Assembly (NCBI RefSeq): GCF_026278345.1
Contig: NZ_CP111085.1
Coordinates: 3,861,501-3,925,500, forward strand
Reading direction: 5' to 3'
DNA from: Tellurirhabdus rosea
GTDB taxonomy: Bacteria; Bacteroidota; Bacteroidia; Cytophagales; Spirosomataceae
Length of the DNA stretch: 64,000 nt
Shown: positions 7,968-14,823 of the stretch, in pieces
Layout of the letters: every line of letters begins with the position of its first letter
Position numbering within the stretch: the stretch's first letter is position 1
The notes under the pieces: generated by a model
Told to the model about the DNA's origin: nothing
Database searches by the model: none
Seen by the model: only the letters and a program-made list of their open reading frames with translations
Position numbers and translations under genes: made by a program

Positions 7968-9050
7968 ATGAACGTCTTCATCGACACCGAACGACTGCGT
8001 GACCCGCATAGCGGCCTGGGCCAGTTCTGCCGGCACCTCGGCGATGCACTTGTCCGCCGCCAGCCCACCGCCGCCAACCTGACGTTTCTGGTGCCGCCGG
8101 GCCAAACCGGCGCTTTCGGCCGGGAGGTTTTTTACCGGGAAACCACCTGGTGGCGGCGCTGGCTTTCTCCCGGCGGCTTCGATCTCTGGCATTGTACCCA
8201 CCAGGATTCGGCTTACCTGCCGCCTGCCGGAACCCAACTTATCCTGACCATCCACGACCTGAATTTTCTGGAACGGGCCGATTACAGCGAAGCCAAAAAA
8301 GCCCGCAAACTGGCTCAGCTTCAGAAAAAAGTAGCCCGCGCCGCCGCCATTACGACCATTTCGGAATACACCGCGTCTGTCGTTCGCCAGCACCTGCGCC
8401 TACCCGACGTGCCCCTGAAAGTGATTTACAATGGCAATCCGATGGGCAGTGGACAGGGGCCGTTGGCCGGTGAGCAGGTGCCTGAGACGCTACCACCCTA
8501 CGGCCTTACAGGCCAGGCTCCTTACTTCCTCTCCGTCGGCGTTATTCATCCCAAGAAAAACCTGCATACGCTGCTGCCGATGCTGGAGGCGTTTCCGGAC
8601 TACCGGCTGGTGCTGGCCGGTCCCGACGGGCACGACTACGCCCGGCACCTGCGCCAGCAGGCCGAGAGCCTGGGCATTGCCGACCGGCTGCTGATGCCCG
8701 GAGCCGTGGATGAACCGACCAAACGGTGGCTCTACGAAAACTGCCGGGCCTTTCTGTTTCCGTCGTTATCGGAGGGTTTTGGCCTGCCGGTGGTGGAGGC
8801 GATGAGCCTCGGCAAGCCGGTGTTTCTGTCCCGGCTGACGAGTCTGCCCGAAGTGGGGGGGAAGGAGGCCTATTACTTCAATTCGTTCGAGCCGGAAAGC
8901 ATGGCCGAAACCATTTTCGACGGACTTCAGGATTTTGCCGCCAATCCCTTCCGCGCCTCCCGCCTGCAACGCTGGGCCGCCCAGTTCTCCTGGGAACGGG
9001 CCGGGGAGGAGTACTGGACGCTTTTTCAGGAGTTAAGGATTAAGAGTTAA
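7968..9050 (+). CDS. GT4-type glycosyltransferase (GT-B fold)
   Basis: The 360-residue enzyme shows an N-terminal acceptor domain (MNVFIDTERLRDPHSGLGQF) and a C-terminal nucleotide-sugar domain. The latter carries FLSVGVIHPKKN and the retaining-enzyme signature FPSLSEGFGLPVVEAMSLG (E-x7-E). It is coupled to the upstream deacetylase by a nine-base gap. The family is retaining and uses a nucleotide-sugar donor; the sugar cannot be told from sequence. The last codons (LRIKS) are formed by the first words of a downstream inverted repeat, so its C-terminus may have been reshaped by that element. Confidence 0.88.
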   Translation: MNVFIDTERLRDPHSGLGQFCRHLGDALVRRQPTAANLTFLVPPGQTGAFGREVFYRETTWWRRWLSPGGFDLWHCTHQDSAYLPPAGTQLILTIHDLNFLERADYSEAKKARKLAQLQKKVARAAAITTISEYTASVVRQHLRLPDVPLKVIYNGNPMGSGQGPLAGEQVPETLPPYGLTGQAPYFLSVGVIHPKKNLHTLLPMLEAFPDYRLVLAGPDGHDYARHLRQQAESLGIADRLLMPGAVDEPTKRWLYENCRAFLFPSLSEGFGLPVVEAMSLGKPVFLSRLTSLPEVGGKEAYYFNSFEPESMAETIFDGLQDFAANPFRASRLQRWAAQFSWERAGEEYWTLFQELRIKS

Positions 9051-9165
9051 GAGTTATGAGTTATGAGTTAAAAGTAGTCCGCCGTTGCGGTAAGCTTCAC
9101 CATCCCAGAACCCCGTTCAGCGAAGCCAACTCATAACTCATAACTCATAACTCATAACTCTTAAT
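9030..9165. repeat. Word-array inverted repeat, TTATGAGT type, between convergent genes
   Basis: The left arm (9030-9072) is built from GTTAAGAG and TTATGAG units. The right arm (9127-9165) has four copies of AACTCATA and ends AACTCTTAATT, the reverse complement of the left words. The loop of about 55 bases contains AGCGAAGCC, part of the GCTYCGC/GCGRAGC core. The left arm supplies the last codons and stop of the GT4 gene. It probably terminates both convergent transcripts. Confidence 0.75.
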
Positions 9166-9172
9166 TCCCCCT

Positions 9173-9583
9173 TTAGGGATGTGCGTCTACCCAGACTTCG
9201 CCGTCGTCGAAGATTTCTTTTTTCCAGATGGGCACTTCCTGTTTGAGGGTATCGATGATAAAGCGGCAGGCTTCGAAGGCGGCGGCGCGGTGGGGCGTGG
9301 CGACGGCAATCAGCACGGCGATTTCCCCGATCAGCAGGTTGCCTTTGCGGTGCAGAATGACGTACCGGCGGATGTCCCAGCGGCGGCAGGCTTCGTCGGC
9401 AATCTGCTGCATTTTCTTGAGCGCCATCGAGTCGTACGCCTCGTACTCCAGCCGTTCGACCGACTTGTCGGCGGTCTTGTTGCGAACGGTGCCAAAGAAA
9501 AACACAATTCCCCCGGCCTCGTCCGCTGCTACGTACTTGTAGGCCGAGTTCATATCGATGGGGTCGGTCGTAATCGAGATCAT
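9173..9583 (-). CDS. moaE: Molybdopterin synthase catalytic subunit
   Basis: The 136-residue protein is the large subunit of molybdopterin synthase, which inserts two sulfurs into precursor Z (cPMP). Family motifs are visible: GGIVFFFGTVRN, LEYEAYDSMA, HRKGNLLIGEIAVLIAVATPHR, and VPIWKKE with the conserved lysines. Length matches the family. moaD lies next to it in the same direction, about 150 bp upstream, across a repeat-like spacer. moaA is 50 kb away in this window. Confidence 0.95.
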   Translation of the reverse strand: MISITTDPIDMNSAYKYVAADEAGGIVFFFGTVRNKTADKSVERLEYEAYDSMALKKMQQIADEACRRWDIRRYVILHRKGNLLIGEIAVLIAVATPHRAAAFEACRFIIDTLKQEVPIWKKEIFDDGEVWVDAHP

Positions 9584-9614
9584 AGTTTTAATAAATCATG
9601 AACCGCGGCGGCGG

Positions 9615-9730
9615 ACCGCAATGAAGGATGAACGTACTCCGAATCCGTGTGCTGGCTCGGTGTATTCCTATTCACTAGTCATCGCGGTGCGCCGCATGCC
9701 TGTTCATTCTTAAATTTTCATTATTCATTC
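9615..9730. repeat. Weak word-array inverted repeat, AATGAAGG/TTCATTATTCATTC type
   Basis: GCAATGAAGGATGAAC (9619-9634) faces TGTTCATTC and TTTTCATTATTCATTC (9701-9730). Pairing is shorter than in the other elements. It fills most of the spacer between moaD and moaE, which are transcribed in the same direction, so it may modulate the moaD/moaE ratio. The words match those at 3693-3813. Confidence 0.4.
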
Positions 9731-9738
9731 TTGCCTGA

Positions 9739-9987
9739 TTAACCGCCGCTGACGGGGGGAATCAGGGCAATTTCGTCTTTGGGGGAAATTTTGCCGGTCA
9801 GTTCGGCATATTCGCCGTTAACGGCCACCAGCAGGGACCGCAGACCGCTCAGGGCCGGATACGTCGTTTTCAGGCTGTTGAGCAAATCCCCAATTTCCCC
9901 GGATTTGGGAACCTCCACGGCCAGCGTCGAAGCGCCGACTATCTCCCGGGTAATACCAAAAAGCTGCACCGAAACTGTTTTGCTCAT
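9739..9987 (-). CDS. moaD: Molybdopterin synthase sulfur carrier subunit
   Basis: The 82-residue ubiquitin-fold protein ends in PPVSGG, the terminal Gly-Gly that is adenylated and thiocarboxylated before sulfur transfer to MoaE. The beta-grasp pattern is visible (VQLFGITREIVG...LLVAVNGEY...ISPKDEIALIPPV). The ATG at 9987 is chosen over an upstream in-frame TTG at 9993 because the TTG lies inside the promoter motif. It is the first gene of a moaD-moaE pair. Confidence 0.92.
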   Translation of the reverse strand: MSKTVSVQLFGITREIVGASTLAVEVPKSGEIGDLLNSLKTTYPALSGLRSLLVAVNGEYAELTGKISPKDEIALIPPVSGG

Positions 9988-9990
9988 GCT

Positions 9991-9998
9991 CAAAGATA
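9991..9998 (-). promoter_or_regulatory. Promoter -7 element of moaD (TATCTTTG)
   Basis: The minus strand reads TATCTTTG, an exact TAnnTTTG match, three bases before the moaD ATG. A TTGC about 20 bases further upstream may be the -33 element. The transcript would be essentially leaderless. Confidence 0.6.
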
Positions 9999-10053
9999 AA
10001 ATTACGTATATACGTTAGCAAGAAGTTACAGTGAAGATATAACTTTTACGACC

Positions 10054-10263
10054 ATGAGCGAGCAACAGTTCACCGACTTCTGGCAGGATGTGCTGATTTC
10101 GGTTCACGAAAATATCCGCGACCTGCGCCAGAAACAGGCGTTTGCCGACCCGGAAGAGCAAAACTACATCGCCGGCCGACTTTTCAGCTACGAGGAAATG
10201 CTGGAAATTTTCCGGATGTCCGCCCGGGAAGCGGGCCTGAAGCCTAAGGAGATAGGGCTTTGA
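10054..10263 (+). CDS. Small hypothetical protein (69 aa)
   Basis: The product is a short, acidic, helical soluble protein (MSEQQFTDFWQDVLISVHEN...) without signal peptide, cysteine or repeat. I do not recognise a family. It lies divergently from moaD with about 65 bp between, so the promoter region is shared. Codon composition matches neighbouring genes and there is a purposeful stop, so it is likely a real gene. A word-array repeat follows directly. Confidence 0.6.
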   Translation: MSEQQFTDFWQDVLISVHENIRDLRQKQAFADPEEQNYIAGRLFSYEEMLEIFRMSAREAGLKPKEIGL

Positions 10264-10280
10264 GAGGAGTAAGGGAGTAA

Positions 10281-10407
10281 GTTTGAAGTTTAGGGTTTAT
10301 GGTTTAGCGTTTATGGGTTAGCGTTTGGGGTTGGGAAAATAGGCCTCATTTCCGGCTTTTGGGCACTACAAACCATAAACTCTAAACCCCAAACAAAACT
10401 CCAAACT
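10281..10407. repeat. Word-array inverted repeat, GTTTAGGGTTTATGG type
   Basis: The left arm (10281-10335) has GTTTGAAGTTTAGGGTTTAT and related words (GGTTTAGCGTTTATGGGTTA). The right arm (10369-10407) reads AACCATAAACTCTAAACCCC and CAAACAAAACTCCAAAC, complementary to the left. It separates two co-directional genes, the 69-residue protein and the aldose epimerase. The same word family occurs at 14629-14724. Confidence 0.7.
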
Positions 10408-10482
10408 AAAAAAAGCGCCAAATTATGGGGATAAAGTACAGGATTTGCTCTCTTTGCAGGTAGTTTATCCGACTCCAACCTC

Positions 10483-11667
10483 ATGAAACACCTATTTCTG
10501 ACCGCTTTTCTGGCGGCGCTGCTCACCGGCTGTAACCAAAAAAACACCTCACAACAGGAATCCTCCGGCATGACCGACAGTACAACCACTTCCGCCGCCC
10601 AACCATCCGGCGCCCCCAGACTGGCCGAGCGGACGGCTTTCCAGAAAGAAGTAGACGGGAAAAAAGCCGATCTGTTTGTTCTCAAAAACGACAAACTGAC
10701 CGTCAGCGTGACCACCTACGGCGGGCGCCTGGTGAACCTGCTCGTCCCCGACCGGAACGGAAAGCCGGTGGACGTGTCGCTGGGGTACAACAGCCTTGAC
10801 GGCTACCTGACCAATAACGAATCGTATTTCGGTACGCTTGTCGGTCGGTACGGCAACCGGATTGCGAAGGGGAAATTTACGCTGGATGGCAAAACGTATT
10901 CGCTGCCTGTCAACAACGGCCCCAATTCGCTGCATGGCGGCAAAAAGGGGTTCAACGCCCGGATCTGGAACGCCCGGCAGGTTGACGACAAAACGCTGGA
11001 ACTGACGTATGTGTCCAAAGACGGCGAGGAAGGGTACCCCGGCACCCTGACGACGGTCGTGACCTATACGCTCCAGGACAACGGAATACGGATCGACTAC
11101 CGGGCCACGTCCGACAAATCGACCGTCGTGAACCTGACCAACCACACGTATTTCAACCTGAACGGCGAAGGCTCCGGCCCCATCGGCGACCATTTGCTAA
11201 CCATCAGCGCCGACCGGTACACGCCCGTCGATACCACCCTGATCCCGACGGGTGAACTGGCCCCGGTGGAAGGGACGCCTTTCGACTTCCGGAAACCCAC
11301 GCCCATCGGCCAGCGGGCCGACGCCGATCACCCTCAAATCAAGGCGGGCGGCGGTTATGACCATAATTTCGTGCTCAACGGCGGACAAACCGAAACACCC
11401 CGCCGGATTGCCACCGTGGAAAGTCCGCAGTCGGGAATCGTGATGAACGTGCTGACGACCGAGCCGGGCGTGCAGTTTTACGGCGGAAATTTCCTGACCG
11501 GACAAGAAGTGGGGAAATCCGGAAAACCTTACGGGAAGCGCCACGGTTTTTGTCTGGAAACGCAGCATTTCCCGGACTCGCCCAACCAGCCTGATTTTCC
11601 GTCGACGGTGCTGAAACCGGGGCAGACATACCGGACGACGACTGTGTACGAATTTTCAACCAAATGA
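10483..11667 (+). CDS. galM: Aldose 1-epimerase lipoprotein (galactose mutarotase family)
   Basis: The 394-residue protein begins with a lipoprotein signal (LFLTAFLAALLTGC; Cys17) and a Ser/Thr-rich linker of about 35 residues. The galactose mutarotase fold follows: VTTYGGRLVNLLVPDRNGK, GRYGNRIAKGKF, and NGPNSLHGG with the substrate histidine. NLTNHTYFNLNG carries the second histidine, and the C-terminal GKRHGFCLETQHFPDSPN carries the catalytic glutamate. It interconverts alpha and beta anomers of hexoses, here at the outer membrane or in the periplasm. The GH5 gene follows directly, which suggests a glycan-degradation pair. Confidence 0.92.
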   Translation: MKHLFLTAFLAALLTGCNQKNTSQQESSGMTDSTTTSAAQPSGAPRLAERTAFQKEVDGKKADLFVLKNDKLTVSVTTYGGRLVNLLVPDRNGKPVDVSLGYNSLDGYLTNNESYFGTLVGRYGNRIAKGKFTLDGKTYSLPVNNGPNSLHGGKKGFNARIWNARQVDDKTLELTYVSKDGEEGYPGTLTTVVTYTLQDNGIRIDYRATSDKSTVVNLTNHTYFNLNGEGSGPIGDHLLTISADRYTPVDTTLIPTGELAPVEGTPFDFRKPTPIGQRADADHPQIKAGGGYDHNFVLNGGQTETPRRIATVESPQSGIVMNVLTTEPGVQFYGGNFLTGQEVGKSGKPYGKRHGFCLETQHFPDSPNQPDFPSTVLKPGQTYRTTTVYEFSTK

Positions 11668-11744
11668 TTGACACGCCGCGTAAACCGGCCCGGTCTGTCC
11701 GCAACACAATCCCGGACGAGCCGGGCCCGGCGTTACACAAGACT

Positions 11745-12857
11745 ATGAAACGACTAACCCTTTTTCTGCTGCTAATCACCATTCCTGCCCTTGCCCAGAA
11801 GCAGTGGAGCACGAAGCAGGCCGCCAAATGGTACAAAAAACAGCCGTGGCTGGTGGGCGCCAACTACGTACCCGCCAATGCTATCAACCAGATTGAGATG
11901 TGGCAGTCCGAAACCTTCTCGCCCGACCTCATCGATAAGGAGCTGGCAATGGCCGAAGGACTGGGCATGAACACCATGCGCGTTTTTCTGCACGACATGG
12001 TCTGGAAACAGGACCCCGAAGGCTTCAAAAAGCGGCTGGACCAGTTTCTGGGCCTTTGCGAGAAACACAAAATCCGGCCGATGCTGGTGCTGTTCGACTC
12101 GGTCTGGGACCCGAAACCCAAGCTGGGCAAACAGCGTGAGCCCGTGCAGGGACTTCATAATTCCGGCTGGGTGCAGGGCCCCGGTGCCGACGTACTGGCC
12201 GACCGTTCGCAGTGGAAAGGGCTGGAAGACTACGTGCGCGACGTAATCGGCTCGTTCCGGAACGATAAACGGATTCTGGCCTGGGATATCGTCAACGAAC
12301 CGGACAACGACAACGCCAGCAGCTACGGCCGCACCTCGAAGATGAAAACCGAACTGACCAACAAAGCGGAGCTTGGCGTTCAGCTAGTCAAGGAGGCGTT
12401 TGGCTGGGCCAGAAAAGCCCGTCCGTCGCAGCCCATCACGGCGGCTCCCTGGTACGGGGACTGGAAAGCGCCCGAAGCCATGAACGAGATGAACCGCTGG
12501 CTGTTCCAGAATTCCGACATCATCACGTTCCACAACTACGGTCCGGTGGCCGACTTCACGTCCCGAATGGCGCAGCTGACGCAGTTCAAGCGGCCCATCA
12601 TCTGCACCGAGTACATGGCGCGCCCGGTGGGCAGCACGTTTCAGGCCATTATGCCGCAGGCAAAAGGCGCCAAAGTGGGCGTAATCAACTGGGGTTTTGT
12701 GGCGGGGAAAAGCAACACCATCTATCCCTGGGATTCGTGGCAGAAGCCGTACGCCCAGGAGCCGCCGCTGTGGTTCCATGATATTTTCCGCGAAAACGGG
12801 CAGCCGTACAAGCCGGAAGAGGTGACATTTATCCGGCAGATGACGGGGGCCAAATAA
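11745..12857 (+). CDS. Secreted glycoside hydrolase family 5-like enzyme
   Basis: The 370-residue protein has a signal peptide (MKRLTLFLLLITIPALAQ). The TIM-barrel signatures are ILAWDIVNEPD with acid/base E185 and ICTEYMAR with nucleophile E289. GMNTMRVFLHDMVWKQDPEG and the aromatic WYGDWK and HNYGP segments line the cleft. An upstream ATG at 11664 overlaps the galM stop (ATGA) in frame, but it would put 27 residues before the signal peptide, so 11745 is preferred. It probably cleaves beta-glucan or mannan; exact substrate unknown. A strong bidirectional terminator follows. Confidence 0.85.
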   Translation: MKRLTLFLLLITIPALAQKQWSTKQAAKWYKKQPWLVGANYVPANAINQIEMWQSETFSPDLIDKELAMAEGLGMNTMRVFLHDMVWKQDPEGFKKRLDQFLGLCEKHKIRPMLVLFDSVWDPKPKLGKQREPVQGLHNSGWVQGPGADVLADRSQWKGLEDYVRDVIGSFRNDKRILAWDIVNEPDNDNASSYGRTSKMKTELTNKAELGVQLVKEAFGWARKARPSQPITAAPWYGDWKAPEAMNEMNRWLFQNSDIITFHNYGPVADFTSRMAQLTQFKRPIICTEYMARPVGSTFQAIMPQAKGAKVGVINWGFVAGKSNTIYPWDSWQKPYAQEPPLWFHDIFRENGQPYKPEEVTFIRQMTGAK

Positions 12858-12870
12858 CCGTTGGTTACCC

Positions 12871-12918
12871 AAAAAAAGCCGGGACCGACCAGATTTTCTG
12901 GTCGGTCCCGGCTTTTTT
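12871..12918. terminator. Bidirectional intrinsic terminator
   Basis: GCCGGGACCGACCAGA and TCTGGTCGGTCCCGGC form a perfect 16-base-pair stem around a short TTT loop (12878-12912). It is flanked by seven A on the left and six T on the right. It separates the GH5 gene from the convergent LEA-like gene and should stop transcription in both directions. Confidence 0.92.
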
Positions 12919-12932
12919 GACAGTAGGAAGAA

Positions 12933-13295
12933 TTAATCTTCCTTCAGGTTTTTTTCAGCTTTTTTCATCTTCCGTTCGGCCTTGTTCAGCCCCCGGTTCG
13001 TGGCGGTTTTCACTTCGTCTTTGGATTCGCGGGCTTCTTTTTTCAGCTCGCGGCCGGCTTCGCGGGTTTCGTCGCCTACTTTGTCGGCACCCCGGCGGAC
13101 GTTGTCACCGGCCTTATCGACTGCTTTGTCGGCTTTCCGGGCGGCTTTGCGGGTCTCACGACCGACTTTCTGCCCTGCCGCATCGACAGTCTCGCCTGCC
13201 TGACGGGCAGTCTCCTTGGCTTCCTGTTTCACTTCCTGGGCCTGGGCTGCCAGTCCACAAACGAGCAGAGCGGCAACCAGCATGAGCTTTTTCAT
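12933..13295 (-). CDS. Periplasmic LEA-like repetitive Lys/Ala/Glu-rich protein
   Basis: The 120-residue product has a signal peptide (KKLMLVAALLVCGLAAQAQ) and a mature part made almost entirely of K, E, A, D, R, T and G. Repeating units such as KETARQAGETVDAAGQKVG, ETRKAARKADKAVDKAGDNV and ETREAGRELKKEARE resemble the 11-residue amphipathic repeats of group 3 LEA or apolipoprotein-like proteins. No cysteine or tryptophan is present in the mature region. A stress-protective or envelope-stabilising role is inferred only from composition. It reads as a single gene ending at the bidirectional terminator. Confidence 0.75.
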   Translation of the reverse strand: MKKLMLVAALLVCGLAAQAQEVKQEAKETARQAGETVDAAGQKVGRETRKAARKADKAVDKAGDNVRRGADKVGDETREAGRELKKEARESKDEVKTATNRGLNKAERKMKKAEKNLKED

Positions 13296-13379
13296 GATCA
13301 GTTGAATTGGTTGTTCTAATGTAACCTAAACCTCCCAGCCGACGAAAAGTTGCCGATAGCCGCCCGCGGCAGAAAGACC

Positions 13380-14582
13380 TTACTGAACGGGCTGACTGAA
13401 AAAGTTCAGCGTGCCCAGAATGTACTCCGGCAGTCCGCTCGTGTGTGTCCGGCCTTTCAGCGTAATCAGTTCCACTTTGTTAGCCCCGCGGCGCTGCATG
13501 GCCTCGTAGGCGTCCTTCGAGTTGAAATAAAACACAAGGTTGTCGGCGTCGCCGTGATAAAGCTGGATGGGCGTTTTGGGCTTCCAGTCGTAAACGTCGT
13601 TGTCGGCAATCGCCTCCAGAAACGCCTTGTCGGTTCCGGTGTTAACCGCTTCCTTAAAACTATCTGTAAAGGTCTGGTTCAGACTCACGTTGATGCTTGT
13701 CTGCCGCGCCCCTTTGGCCGCCTGACCGGCGTAAGGCTCTTTCAGGTAAGCACTCATCGGACGGTTCAGGTCTTTGTAAACGCTGTTGTAGGTCTCCAGC
13801 GCCCACAGGTAAAGCTTGTTGTAACTCCCGATGCCGTGCGTACGCTCGTTGATGATGTGCTTCATGAACGCCGATTTGTGGTACGCACCGGCTCCGAGCG
13901 TCGCGCCTTTGACCGCAAATTCGTCCGGAAACTCCTCTTCTATTTTTTTCAGCAGCGACATGGTCGCGTAGCCGCCCTCGGAATAGCCGGTCAGATAAAG
14001 CTGCTCGTTCCAGCTTATCTTCTGCTGAGCGATAAACTCCCGGGCCGCCCGCAGCATATCCAGCGAAGCGGTCGCGAGGCTTTCCCGGTGTTCGTAAAAA
14101 TGCGGCTGGTTTTTGGATTCGCCGTAACCGATGTAATCCGGGCAGGCCATGATAAAGCCCAGCGACGAAAACAGCGCCCCGCCGGTATAGGCATCGCTGC
14201 CCGCCCCAAAATAGGAAGGTGCGTCGGAGTCGCTCTGGATGGTTCCGTGCTGCTGGCTGACCATCGGGACCGCCGCGGCCGTCGTCGGGACAATCAGCGC
14301 CCCGGACGCCTGCACCGGCTTGCCGTCGGGCAGCGTCGTGTTGTATACCACCCGGTAGACCCGGATGCCGTAGCGGGTAAACAGGCCGAGAGCCGGATTG
14401 ATTCGCTGGACCTGGCGGCTCAGTTCCTCCCGGCTCAGCGTCCGGATTTCCTTCGCACTGACGAGGTAAGGCTTTTTGTCGGGCTGTACCGGCTCGTTGT
14501 CGCCGGAAGAGGCGCAGCTCGTCAGAAAGGCCGTGGTGGACATTACCAGCGACAGCAAAAACTCCTTGCGGGATAACGACAT
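13380..14582 (-). CDS. Lipoprotein alpha/beta hydrolase (secretory lipase/esterase-like)
   Basis: The 400-residue product has a lipoprotein signal (LLSLVMSTTAFLTSCASS) and an alpha/beta hydrolase fold. The nucleophile elbow is YLTGYSEGGYAT. QQHGTI marks the oxyanion region, and the acid and histidine are probably in LYHGDADNLV and GRTHTSG. The large N-terminal and lid segments resemble secretory lipase/feruloyl esterase-like proteins. The ATG at 14582 is preferred to 14597. It is a single gene with free DNA on both sides. Substrate is not predictable. Confidence 0.82.
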   Translation of the reverse strand: MSLSRKEFLLSLVMSTTAFLTSCASSGDNEPVQPDKKPYLVSAKEIRTLSREELSRQVQRINPALGLFTRYGIRVYRVVYNTTLPDGKPVQASGALIVPTTAAAVPMVSQQHGTIQSDSDAPSYFGAGSDAYTGGALFSSLGFIMACPDYIGYGESKNQPHFYEHRESLATASLDMLRAAREFIAQQKISWNEQLYLTGYSEGGYATMSLLKKIEEEFPDEFAVKGATLGAGAYHKSAFMKHIINERTHGIGSYNKLYLWALETYNSVYKDLNRPMSAYLKEPYAGQAAKGARQTSINVSLNQTFTDSFKEAVNTGTDKAFLEAIADNDVYDWKPKTPIQLYHGDADNLVFYFNSKDAYEAMQRRGANKVELITLKGRTHTSGLPEYILGTLNFFSQPVQ

Positions 14583-14628
14583 GAAAGTAGGTTCCAAAGG
14601 TTGCGGATATAAGTACCGGTTGTGAATT

Positions 14629-14724
14629 AGTTTAGGGTTTATAGTTTACGGTTTATTGTTCATAAGTGGCGTAGTGACTTACAGAGGGTTATGGCTTCTC
14701 TTTTAAACTATAACTCTAAACTGT
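14629..14724. repeat. Word-array inverted repeat, GTTTAGGGTTTATAG type
   Basis: AGTTTAGGGTTTATAGTTTA (14629-14648) pairs with TAAACTATAACTCTAAACTG (14704-14723). It lies between two minus-strand genes, downstream of the sensor kinase and upstream of the hydrolase. It uses the same words as the element at 10281-10407, some 4 kb away. Confidence 0.7.
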
Positions 14725-14823
14725 TTAATAAACAGAAAATGAGACATCTTCGCCGGGAAAATGCCTCATTTAAATAACAGTCTGCTGTCGGGGAAGGTTC
14801 GGTCCGGAACCGGATAATCGGGC

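Noticed and set aside
13350-14576. 408-residue plus-strand frame
   Set aside because: It lies opposite the lipase-like gene and shows no signal peptide or domain.
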